DNA of 64,000 bases. Source: Takakia lepidozioides (taxonomy: Eukaryota; Streptophyta; Takakiopsida; Takakiales; Takakiaceae). Both the position numbers and the translations under genes were made by a program. The number at the start of each line of letters is the position of its first letter. Position 1 is the stretch's first letter. The notes below the pieces were generated by a model that ran no database searches, had not been told where the DNA came from, and worked only from the letters and a program-made list of their open reading frames with translations. Of the stretch, positions 34,700-45,700 are shown in pieces. The stretch spans positions 33,337,053-33,401,052 of the forward strand of contig CM060732.1 in NCBI GenBank assembly GCA_030704615.1, read 5' to 3'.

Positions 34700-34797
34700 A
34701 TCCGCGTATCTTAGACTTCGGCTCACCGCTCATGCGGCTCATGCGGCTCATGGCTCATGGCTCATGGTTTGCTCATGAATATAACCTCCCAATTCCC
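34700..34797. repeat. Right terminal inverted repeat and target duplication, copy 1
   Basis: Repeated CTCATGGCTCATG/GCTCATGCGG units form the inverted partner of the left end. The element ends AACCTC at 34788 and the 9-bp target CCAATTCCC follows (34789-34797). Confidence 0.85.
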
Positions 34798-36558
34798 TTA
34801 ACTTCTTGCAAAGAAAAAGAAGGAGTGGCATCCACTCTAGTTCTTCCGGTATGGGTGATGTACTCTCTGATCTTAATGGTGTGAGAGGTCCAGATGATTC
34901 CCCTATGTCTATTCTCTCTCCAAAGATATGGATAATTAGCTTTCAGATAACTTTCTTTTTTTGCTGAATATCTCCGGAGTCTAGCTTCTCTTTCATCACT
35001 CATGTCCCATGTCTTTCATTTCTTTAATGCGGCAATAACCAAACTCTCTTCTGTAGTATCTCTCGTATATGCCTGGGTTTCTTTCATTTCAGCTTCAATG
35101 CACCCTTGGCTATACTAGAAGTGTCCGTTACCATATAACCATATGGCAAACAAGTCTGGAAAGCTGTTCTTGGTGTGAGTTTGATCCACAGAATATCCTT
35201 TGGAATCCAATTCTTTACCAAACAAGCTCTTCATGTATATGAGTATAAACATTCACCTTCCTTTCCTCCTAGCCTTCAAACTCTACTTGCTTAATGGATA
35301 GCAATGCTATCACATAAACCAGTGTTGGTAACCAACGTGCTCTTCCTCTACAGGCCACCTGATAAATCTTTATCACCCCTTTCTCCAGACCCCACTCAAG
35401 GTCAACATCATGCACTCTCTTAAGAATGTTTTCTTTTACAACCGTCTGGCAATTCCAAGAACCTCTGAAAGAATTGTTTGGACAATCTTTCCTTCTCAGT
35501 TTCACAAGGAATTTGAGTCACATCAAATTCTTTAATTCTCCAACCACCATGATCCCACCAGATGCCTGTCACATCTGGCTGTTCATGACCCAGTTCCCCA
35601 GTATGGTCGCCAAATGTCAAACGGCTTTTACTCACCCATCCCTTCGCTATCCGAGGTGGAAACTCCAGGATAGAAGAGTTGGATATCTCTAAACACTTAG
35701 CCCGCTCAGTACAATCAGTCATGACCTGCAGCTAGTGAATCATGGTTGTGCTTCCCATTTGTATTCATTCTTGCCTTCATGTTATCAATTTACTTATCTG
35801 ATACTGAAGCATCAGATTGCTTCAGTATCTACTTAGTTCGAGTTAATCATGCATTCATTTCACAGCTTCACTCATGTCTCTCTACACAGTGCGCTTGTAT
35901 CGAATAAATATCAGATTATGATTTATCAGGTACCAGGCCATGTCAAGGTGACTCTAATCCTCCCTACAGTATCACTACAGCTACAGCTCTGCATGTAATA
36001 AGCTCTACTGTTCATCTTTTCTCCTTTTTTGTGCTCTCGTTCTTGCTCTCCGCCTGATCTCCTCTTCCCATGACCCAGAAGCACTCCCCGTGAAGTGTCC
36101 CCTTCTTTCCGTTGCCGCTCTCCTTATCTGCCTGCAAGCTGTTCTAACCACCTAACTAATTAACTGTCATCCCTGAAGTAACACGTTCCTTCTGCAGATG
36201 TCATTCCCTCACAGTCGTTCCTGTCAATGATAACTGTTCCCCATGTACTGTGACAGGAATGCGTGTCAAGCTGTGCCGAGCTGTGACTGGCTGTGTAAGG
36301 CTGTTCGGCTGTGTCGGGCTGTGCAAAGCTGTGGCGGGCTGTGACTGGCTGTGTCGGGTTGTGTTGGCTTGACTGTGACTGCTGTGACGGGCTGTGTCGG
36401 GCTGTGCGAAGCTGTGGCGAGCTGTGACTGGCTGTGTAACCCCCCCTAAAGCCTGCTGCTGCCCACCCCTAAGGCTCCAGTTGGTCTCAGTCTGCGCAAA
36501 AATTAAGGGTACCCACAGAACCCGTAAAAGCGTCTAAGTCCCAAGCAGCCCTCTAACA
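34789..36558 (-). repeat. LTR copy b (5' LTR), split by transposon copy 1
   Basis: This segment matches LTR a (17424-19223) across its length and ends CTCTAACA at 36558, which on the minus strand is the TGTTAGAGG start of the LTR. Its other few bases are at about 19800-19813, left of the giant transposon. It contains its own GGCTGTG minisatellite (36240-36440). The two LTRs differ at many positions, so this element is much older than the copia element. Confidence 0.7.
36240..36440. repeat. GGCTGTG minisatellite inside LTR b
   Basis: Imperfect 8-10 bp units based on GGCTGTGAC and GGCTGTGTC. It is the counterpart of 18915-19110, with a different unit order. Confidence 0.85.
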
Positions 36559-36989
36559 GAATCTTTCTCTTCACATGGGACATTCGAAATTATCAATGCC
36601 AATGTAGATGTTGAGACGTAATAATACTCGTGTACCCCATTGTGTACCCGTGCACGAAATCTGTTTCCAAACTTGGTAATGTCATGCGATAGTGGAGGAC
36701 GAACAACAGGCATGGAGATCATGCGGCTAGAGGGATTTCAAGGCGTCCTCCAGATATGATCATGTCCCTAATCACCCCTCCTGGGAATTTACCTTTTGAT
36801 ATGACATAAGCTCTTTCACACCTTGTCAGGTAGTGCAATTCAGGATCGTCTGTGTCTTCGTTGTTCTCAGAACTCTTCGTGAGTCATCCCCTTCTCCAGA
36901 ACCCTTCTCTTCTGTTCTCTCCCTGGCTTAGACTTTGCATTTTTCTGCATACACAAAACACAAACTAACAACATTCAACTGGTGTTCTG

Positions 36990-38029
36990 GAACAGACATT
37001 TTGAAACAATGATGATCGGATTACTGACCATCACTTTGTCTTCTAACACATGAGGACAGTTTACTGTGTCTCCCAATGCACTTTCACTTAGATCTCACCA
37101 GTATGCGATATCGTTGCGGCCATCGCAATCCACATTTTGCACACAAGAAGTTTTTCCGAACTCATATTAAAATGACAGTAATGATAGTATGCTCGGTACC
37201 GATCATCACTTTCTGCATGTTCGGAAGAAGACTTCAGACACCCTATTGTCTTCTTTAATTCAACTGATAGTGATGATCAGTGGCGATCATCAGTATCGGC
37301 CACCGAAAATGACAAACCATAAACTATTAAACCACATTTGGAATGACAAGGATGATGCACGCGATGTTCTGTACCGATCATCACAACAAGACAAACCTGG
37401 GATAACACACATCCATGATGTCTGAATGTGGATGGTCGGCACTGATCATCACTTGAGAGAAACTGCCTGCCATTCAGTGCATGAGACATTGACCATAGAT
37501 TTGACTTGGAAGCGATGATCGCCACCGATCATCACTTTCCTGTCACTACAATTTAACAAGTGAATAAGTGGGTTGGACCTTGTACATCATAAAGCAAGTA
37601 TTGCATCGCTACTACTCCTCCATTTGGGGGTAATATCCAGTCACCACAAGAAACTGATGATCGTTGCCGATCATCATAATAAGACTGCTCTGGGATACAC
37701 AGCCGCATGAGGTTTAATGTGATGGTCGGCACGACCACACTTTTTTTTCCAGAATGCCTGCATTTCAGTGTATTAGACATTGAGCAAAGAAATGGACTTG
37801 GAAGCGATGATCGCCACCGATTATCGCTTTTCTGTCACTACAATTCAGATGTGAATAAGTTGGATTGACCTTGTAACATCGTAAAGCAAAGGATTGCATT
37901 GCTACTCCCATTTGGGGTTATGTCTAGTCCCCACAGAAACTGATGATGGGTTCCGATCATCACATTCAGACTGCCTGGGATACACAAACCATGAGGACTG
38001 AATGTGATGGTCGGCACCGACCATCACTT
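36990..38029. repeat. Second palindrome array (GATGATCG-type), cut by an assembly gap
   Basis: About eleven inverted motifs follow the scheme arm GATGATCG (or GATGGTCG), centre GYRC, arm CGATCATC (or CGACCATC). Examples start near 37188, 37275, 37431, 37515, 37652, 37805, 37940 and 38005. The flanking sequence also repeats: TGGACTTGGAAGCGATGATC, CTGTCACTACAATT and CTGGGATACACA recur with a period of roughly 290 bp. The last copy, GATGGTCGGCACCGACCATC, abuts the N run, as expected for a collapsed array. The best-preserved copies share the core CGGYRCCG with the giant transposon's palindrome. Confidence 0.8.
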
Positions 38030-38529
38030 NNNNNNNNNNNNNNNNNNNNNNNNNNNNNNNNNNNNNNNNNNNNNNNNNNNNNNNNNNNNNNNNNNNNNNN
38101 NNNNNNNNNNNNNNNNNNNNNNNNNNNNNNNNNNNNNNNNNNNNNNNNNNNNNNNNNNNNNNNNNNNNNNNNNNNNNNNNNNNNNNNNNNNNNNNNNNNN
38201 NNNNNNNNNNNNNNNNNNNNNNNNNNNNNNNNNNNNNNNNNNNNNNNNNNNNNNNNNNNNNNNNNNNNNNNNNNNNNNNNNNNNNNNNNNNNNNNNNNNN
38301 NNNNNNNNNNNNNNNNNNNNNNNNNNNNNNNNNNNNNNNNNNNNNNNNNNNNNNNNNNNNNNNNNNNNNNNNNNNNNNNNNNNNNNNNNNNNNNNNNNNN
38401 NNNNNNNNNNNNNNNNNNNNNNNNNNNNNNNNNNNNNNNNNNNNNNNNNNNNNNNNNNNNNNNNNNNNNNNNNNNNNNNNNNNNNNNNNNNNNNNNNNNN
38501 NNNNNNNNNNNNNNNNNNNNNNNNNNNNN
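38030..38529. other. Assembly gap of 500 N
   Basis: Exactly 500 N separate the second palindrome array from the C-rich 5' part of the LINE. The true size is unknown. Confidence 0.99.
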
Positions 38530-38970
38530 TACTAATAGACTGATCAACACACACATATATACCCCCCTCGCCCACACTTTTCCCCACACCCCTCATATAT
38601 GACCAGTACACGCTCGCAAGCCCTCAAATCACCAGCATTATCCCGGACACACACACCGCACCCCCTGCTCTACATGGCAACAATAACCCCTTTATTATTC
38701 CCCACTCCACATGTCATCCCCATAGACACGCTCCTACCCAGGCAGGCCCGTGGCCATATCCTCCATCCCTGCACTAATACCTACACCCACGCTCACAGCC
38801 GCCAATACCCACCCATGGCTACTATTCTAGCTACCCCAATCCACAGTTATTCATATGCGGTTGCCATCCCAACTAACCCAATCTACGTATCTTCACCCAC
38901 AGCTGCCATCCCCTCTACCCCCACCTACGTCTAAAAAAACGGTCTCTATATCAAACCCCCCTACCGGTAT

Positions 38971-40169
38971 ATGCCCAATATCTCTCCCCTAAACACTCAA
39001 TTTCTACAAGCTGCACTGCCCCTCATCTTACCCACCACTTCTCTACCCGTAGCACCCCAACTACCCCTTATTTGCCTTGTAAACCCTATGATACACGCCT
39101 ATAGGTACCACCAACCCCTCACCCACAGCCCACATGGCCAATACCACCTACACCCACATAAATCCAAACACTACTATCACCCCCACCCCCACCCCCCCGC
39201 ACCAGCTAATGCATACAATGAGACATGCCTAAATTTAATATTGCTACGATGTGGCGATATACATCCTAACTCAGGGCCTCTCACCATTAGCAATATTATC
39301 AGGGAACTCTCCACGGACTCCCAAGATAGATACTCCCTATACTTCCAGTCAAATACCTTATCACTCACACACAACTACTGCCATCTCAAGGACCACTTCA
39401 CACCCTTTTTCCCACGTGACCAGCCCACGGATCATCTACCCACACACCACCTTACAACATTTGGACTTCCTTCTAGCTGCTACCCAGCTCTTTCTAAAAC
39501 CCTCCAAAAATTCAAAAAAAATCCCACTTCACACCTTCTCTTCTCCCTTATCATCCTTATATCCCCCTTCCAGAGACATGTAATGAGTACCTCCACTCCC
39601 ACTCCACCTCCCAAGTTCGCTCCCTCCTCCGCAAATTACAGAAACTGCCCCCCGCTCCCTCACAACTACTTGGCCCCGCCCCACTACTTATCAGAGATCC
39701 ACAACTCCCTCAATCTCCTAGATTCCAAAACCGGGGTTGTACACAAAGTCCTCGGTGACCATCTAGCTACTTTAACTACACCGGATCTAGACCATTACCT
39801 CATTACCAATAAATTCCCCTTCCTCTCTACTGACATCCTCTCTGCCACTCTCAACGCAGTCAACGATACCCGGGTACGACCCCCTCTCATAGCACCCCAA
39901 ATGGAATTACCCGCACCTACCCCCCCCTCCCACACACGCCACCACTCCCGACATTTGTAGCGGCACACTCACCATCACCTCTTGGAATGTAGGGTCCTTG
40001 GCTACTAGTATTCAAAGCCCACTACATCTTCTCACCAACTCTTCACAACCACATATATTCCTTCTCTAGGAAACCAAATTACACACCAGTAAGACTAGCA
40101 GTTCATATATAAATAAACTACTAACCAATTATTATCTCTTATACGGCAACCCCCTGACTGCCCAACAAT
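38971..40169 (+). pseudogene. LINE protein, N-terminal part with 2A-like motif and endonuclease start
   Basis: One frame (38971-39960) encodes a Pro/Thr/His-rich protein containing LLRCGDIHPNSGP, a degenerate form of the 2A ribosome-skipping motif (consensus ending NPGP) known from several LINE families. A shifted frame then gives TSWNVGSL and, after a TAG, ETKL; these are the first motifs of an APE-type endonuclease. The TAG replaces the residue before ETK, usually Gln. The giant transposon interrupts the domain about 80 bases later. The frameshift and nonsense codon show that this copy is dead. Confidence 0.75.
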
Positions 40170-40631
40170 GGGGGCTGCTATTTCATGAGCCATGAGCCAT
40201 GAGCGGCATGAGCCATGAGCAGAGTCGTAAGTGTGGAAAAAACATGAGCAGCACTATTTTCCGGAAATGAGTGTCCGCGGGAATAGGGTTTAGGGTGCCA
40301 CGGTCATAGGGGGAGAAGGACCTCCCGATGAAGGAGGTTCGGCAATGTTATTTAGAATTATATATTGAAAGGCAATGTTTCGCGAATGGTAGGGTGGTAC
40401 TGCTCTGTACAATGGGGGCCCATTTCAGCCTACCAGCCATTTGCAAAATTCACCCACACTCCCAATCCCAAACGAAATGAGCAATGACGCATTCTCGGAA
40501 CAATGGACACAGAATAGAATAAAAAGAGGGCACAATGAGGTTTTTATTGATCCACATGAATTGCATTTGAAGCACGTCTACTGTGCTGATTGTGCCCTCA
40601 AATCTTGAGCCCTGTGCCTACTGAATACAAG

Positions 40632-41480
40632 TCACGTTGTCAATGGGACTTCGACTGCTCTCAGAACTAGCTCATGAGTCCTGGGGCTCCTCCATGTAAA
40701 GTCGATTGCAGCCGTTGTACCGCCCCTAGTGATGTTCACCACAATGTCCTGCCCTTCAATCATACCACCATCGAATATGGAAATCTTCACGTTTTCGTCG
40801 TCCACACCAATGCGAATGTCCCCATACAATGGAGAAGAGGAGCGCACTCCTCGAGGAGAATAGGTCTCTCCGATGGAGTCCACCCACGTCCAGTGGCAGC
40901 AGTTCCACCGCAACAGCATAGCAGTGCGCCTTCTTCTGCATGGGTGACCGTCGTAGCTGGGAAAATCGGAATCGAGGATGCGCAGGAGCCACGGACTCCT
41001 CAAACCAAGATCGTCACCCCCCGCTCGAAGGCGTAGTGGCCTACGATATACTCAAAAGCCACCAATGTTTCCACAATCGAACCAGTATCTTCTGTGTAAT
41101 CTGTGTACCAGATAACAATGTCTCCCGATGTGGCCGAATACATTGCATAATCGATGCCTCCAAAGGGGCAGTCGTCCCGGTTCCGGAAAGCACGGCATCC
41201 TTGCAAAGGAGGACCTGAGGACGACTTGGATGCCGATGACCTTGCGGACAGCTACGAAGCCCTTAGATTTTGGAAATGATACGAAGCGGAAGAGCAGTCC
41301 GGCCTCCAAAAATGGAGCATCTGGGTCACACGTACCCACCGACGGAGGTGGAACGTGTTCATCACGCCAGCGGTGGATGAACCATACATCTTTCTCATCA
41401 ACAAGTTATAGTTTGAGATCTGCCACCGAAGTCCATCCCCCCGGATGGAAATTCGGCGCGCCGCATTTACATCGAAGAGG
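40632..41480 (-). pseudogene. Unrecognised transposon protein A, copy 2 (frameshifted)
   Basis: Homologous to 20277-21113 but split into three frames. Breaks lie near 41020-41030 (extra C in the CCCCCC run) and near 41190, and a short deletion removes bases around 41240. The C-terminal 123 residues remain open (RSPWLLRILDSDFPS to LVLRAVEVPLTT). Confidence 0.75.
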
Positions 41481-41814
41481 GGATGGACTTCGTCGTGTCC
41501 AGTGGCTATCGGCCCACCTGGCAGTGACTGCCCATAGTTTGCATGGCAGGGTAGGAAACTGAAACGGCTACATTCATGCAGCAGCCAATCTTCATCGGTC
41601 CAGGATCCTGTACGGGGGAAATTTAAATGTGCCCTGGAGTGTGAATGTACCTCACTTCTGTATGACTGGTTTCATTGTGTTGAATAACTCTCGGATTTGG
41701 CCCACTGTTTACAATTTGATGTCTCATTTCTACAATTTGTCTGTCTGGTTGAATAAAGCAGAGTAACCGGTATGTGAGTCATGTGTCAAGAATATACCAG
41801 AGTAATGTCGGACA

Positions 41815-42565
41815 TTGAAATGCGGCAATTTCCATGTCACGCCGCATTTCCATGTCATCGAAATGTTGTCGGGGCAATGTCGGACAAAATGACCGCATTT
41901 CCATGTGGGACAAGAAATGCGGTGCATCATTTCCGTCCAGGTACACGAAATACCAACACGGGTCTATAAATTGATCAGAAAACGAGGTTGGCATTGCAAA
42001 TGCGGCGACGCATTTCCAGCTTGGCAATGGAAACTTCTTTTTGGACAAGGGAATGCGGTGCCGCATTTCCGTCCAACACTTCGAAAAGTGCACCTATTTC
42101 CGACCAGCGCGATGGAATGCGTTACCGCATTTCCGAGAGAGGGTCTGCAAATGACAAATTGCGATGTCCGTTCTGGAAATGCGGCGCCGCATTTCCATGT
42201 CCGTCATCGACTTTTTTTTACAATGGAATGCGGTGCCAATTTTTGCTGATGGGCCTGCAGTTCGAACAACCACCATCCCCAATATGGAAATGCGGCACCG
42301 CATTTCCAATCCCCCATGTCGGCCTCCTTGTTCGACCTCCTTGTTCGACCTCTGTAAGCGTGGTGGCATCCATGCAATGAGCGGGAGAGGCCAAAACTGG
42401 CGTGTGGACAAAGGAAATTTTGGAAATGCGGCACGCATTCCAATTCAGATTACTTTTTACTATGCCAACATTGAAATGGAAAATTAGTCCCTCCCCTGTT
42501 TTGGAAATGCGGTGCCGCATTTCCAAAAGAGGTTCTTAGAGTTGCCAAAATTTTGGAAATGCCCT
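41815..42565. repeat. Palindrome cluster 1, copy 2
   Basis: The equivalent of 22231-22954, with about nine palindromes and half-palindromes. Several are more degraded than in copy 1, for example GGAAATGCGGCACGCATTCC at about 42422. It starts soon after the deletion that removed gene B. Confidence 0.9.
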
Positions 42566-42711
42566 GACCCATTTCTGATTTTGGGAGCGTCCTGGTTTGG
42601 GCGATTGTGTGGCTGGAATGCACACTGGAGAGGGGTCACGAATGTCGGGCAGAATTTCTTTATATACTCTGGAAGAGAATTTACATTTACAGAGACTTCA
42701 TTAAAATTCTA

Positions 42712-45700
42712 TTAATCTTGAAAATCATCGGAATCCTCATCCTGTTCTAGACTGTCCTGCTCCTCCTCCACCCCCTCAGTGCCTCTCTCATCTCGCGACT
42801 GCTCGTTGGCCAGGCTTTCGAAAATCCCATCTTCCCCTTGCGGAACTGTCCATCTCACCTCCGTTGGGTCGTCTTCCTCCCTGTCTGCGTCGCTCTCATC
42901 CGCTGAATCACATATGTACTTTCGTACCCGTCTACCTGTCTGAGCTGCTGCCAACTCTTTCCTTATCCTTCTGTCCTCCCTAGCCCTCTCCAAAATCTGC
43001 TCTACTTTACTGGGATTCTCACTTCTTCTAATCGCTGTATTTGCGAGTTTAGCTGCATAACTAGGAAGGGAGTAGTCCCTCACCGGGCTCGTCATGAAGT
43101 CGGCCCTCGCAAAGAACGGGACATTCTTCCTGGCAGGAAGTGTAGGCCCTACATGTTTCGACCCGGACCCTGCAATCCTGCACATGACAATCATCAACGA
43201 GACTAATGAGAACCACAGTCGGGAAATTCCTTTGACATAAATGACCCAGAAGGCTTTGCAAACTTACAATGTTTGCACTCACTCGTATTCCGGGTTCTCC
43301 TCTGCATCAATGTCCACTGTGTCTTCCTCGGACTCCGACGAATCCGAGGAGACTTCCGCTCTGTCGGGAGCCTTCACATTCCGTTGCAGCCCCTCCAGAT
43401 GGGATCCCCACACGGATGAATCCTCCTCGTAGGCAAAGAGGTGCCGGTCGGAAAACCGCCCAGCCCACATTGAGGCACCTGTTACAATGCCATCCACACA
43501 TTACCACATGGCGCTTCAGATGTTGCGAACTACATCCTAACGAGAATTTGCAGAACAGCAGAGATCAAGATTCTGCATACCTGTCCCACAGATGAGGTCC
43601 CACTGTGCCCTCCACGTCTGTGCATGTCTCCATAATTGTCTGAATGAAGGCAGGGCTCCGAGTCCGTGAGTACCGCAGGGGTTCCGTTGAAGTGAGGCTA
43701 TGAGGGAGAAGTTCCTTGGGAACGTTGTTGAACAGAACGTCGTAATCGAGTGGGTCGCAGTTCGGGTCAACCTTTCCTCCCTCCTTCCGGAAAGCAAAGG
43801 TGGAGTTTCCTTCACAAAGCAGTATGCATCGAACTGCTTCGTCTGCATACACAGGGGGAAAACGATTAGAAACCGAATGCGGCACCGCATTTGAAAGCAC
43901 CCAAGCAAATGAATGGACGAGTGCCAGTGTCGTAATCACCTTCTTCCCTTCCGACCGAAGGCCCAGTGTGTTGATGCACGTCCACTTCTTTTTCAGAATC
44001 GGGACGGCGCTCTTGCGGGTCCACTTCGCAATTCCTGTCTGAGTGTTTTTTCCTCTGCTCGCCAGGACAACCACAGCCTCTGTCGTCCAACACCATGCGG
44101 GCAAGCCCGAATCCTTTCTTCCAAAAGTCCTCCGAGTACCTGTTCCAAGATGGCAAAGCTTGCAGTCCTTCCACAGGCTCTCCGTCCGGAATATCCAAGA
44201 TGATCATATCGCAAGACCACTCGGTGGCATTTCCGCCCCTCCTACAATCCTTGTCTGCACACACCCTCTCAAAGAACGAGACCATATTCTGAAATCCTGG
44301 GGTGTCGGAAGGCTCTTCGGCAGTCGCCTTCTTCAGTGCTCTGCCCTTCAGACCCTCCATGGTCTTCATGTATGCCAACTTGGCTGCCCGTCCATCCAAA
44401 GCCGCCAAGAAACTCTCATTTACACACTGGACTACAGTTTCGGGAGCCACTTTCGGCCTCTTCATTTCCACCGGCTCGAAAGGGTGCCCCCCTGGGGGGT
44501 TGAAGAGTGCCTTCTTTGCCGAGCCAGTTCTCGTGCCTCTCGTGACAACGGTGGGCACAGGGGAGGCAGCCTGCGTTTGGGGGGGTGGGCTGGTTGCAAA
44601 GTCTCCATCGGAGTCCCTCTTCCTCACCCTCTTCCTGAACAGGCTGTTTCTGCTTTCTTCGTTTTGGCGGGTGTCACAACAGCTGCTCCTTGCTGGCGAG
44701 TCCTCTTCTTCGACCCCTTCTGTTGGGCCTGCACAGCTGCATCCACCGTCTTTTGTGCCATCTCAGCTGCCTTTCTGGATTCTTCCAGAGCAGCAGATTC
44801 CTTTGCCGACTTTGGCCCAGCAGGGACACGTCTTTCCTTTCTCTTCTCTTCTGCCAAGGCGTGCAGATCTTTCTCAGACTCGTCAACAATACCGCCAGAC
44901 ATGTCCAGGTACCACGGGCATCCAACGAGATGCGCGGGATGCCATTGTTTCTGCATCTCGGGTGTGTAGACACAGCTTGGGCCCGCCACGGTCCAAGCCA
45001 TGAAGAACGGGGGCTCTTGAGCCAGGGCCCCTGTCTGAAGGAGCACGTATTTCATATACCTGCAAGGCAGTCAGCATGCGTGAGCAAAATTGAGACCAAC
45101 CTACTGCAGAGTGCCACCGAAAACATAAAATGCGAATGCGGTGCCGCATTTCCGAGACAAACCTCGTAACCAGGCTTCGCATACAAGGGCAGCTGTGCTT
45201 CACCTGTAAACAATTCGCATTGCAGCTTTCCCCGCTCCCTCCTGATGTGTAAACTCCACGCTCCTTCTTGCTGTCTGTAGCTCTCTGGCGAAAAGGTTGT
45301 CCTTGTACGCACATCTGAAACGTGTCACGTAGTCTTCCAATGTCTGTGTTCCCATCCCATTTGACGTACAAGCCGAACGAATTTGTGTGCATTACGACTT
45401 GCTCCTTCGCATTCGACATTACCTGCCATTCCCAAATGCATTGTCACGTAGCAGTTCAGGGAATTCATGTCAGAAAAGCAAATCTGGGGAAGTACCTTGA
45501 ATTACCTGGAACCACCAAGTCATACGGTTGAGCCACACATCCACTGCAGGGTCGGAAACTTCCAGTGGAAAAGACCACATTGTCCTTATGCTCTCGGATG
45601 CATTCCAGATCGACAGCCACCGTGTCTGCCATTTCCGATCCAATGTCAGGGCTGGAAGAGAGTGGCTATTGCTAGGAAGGAAATTCAGTGCATTGAAACC

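Larger units (their letters stand above)
19814..34788. mobile_element. Giant Mutator-like DNA transposon, copy 1 (about 15.0 kb)
   Basis: The element is inserted in an LTR retrotransposon. The 9-bp target CCAATTCCC is duplicated at 19805-19813 and 34789-34797; the uninterrupted target occurs in LTR a near 17432. Both ends carry inverted repeats built from ATGAGC units. Contents: an unrecognised gene pair (20277-21975), a palindrome cluster, a minus-strand ParB-methyltransferase gene (23092-27775), a palindrome array, and a plus-strand MULE-type transposase (30340-33945). A second copy, collinear and very similar by eye, lies at about 40171-54614. A 9-bp duplication, a SWIM-containing DDE transposase and TIRs together support the Mutator superfamily. 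Confidence 0.88.

Noticed and set aside
19814-34788. KDZ-type, hAT or Helitron element
   Set aside because: A 9-bp duplication and a C-terminal SWIM finger fit MULE. hAT would give 8 bp and a different transposase, and Helitrons give no duplication or TIRs. I saw no KDZ-specific cysteine motifs.
37943-38602. Long frames spanning the N run
   Set aside because: They consist almost entirely of unknown bases.
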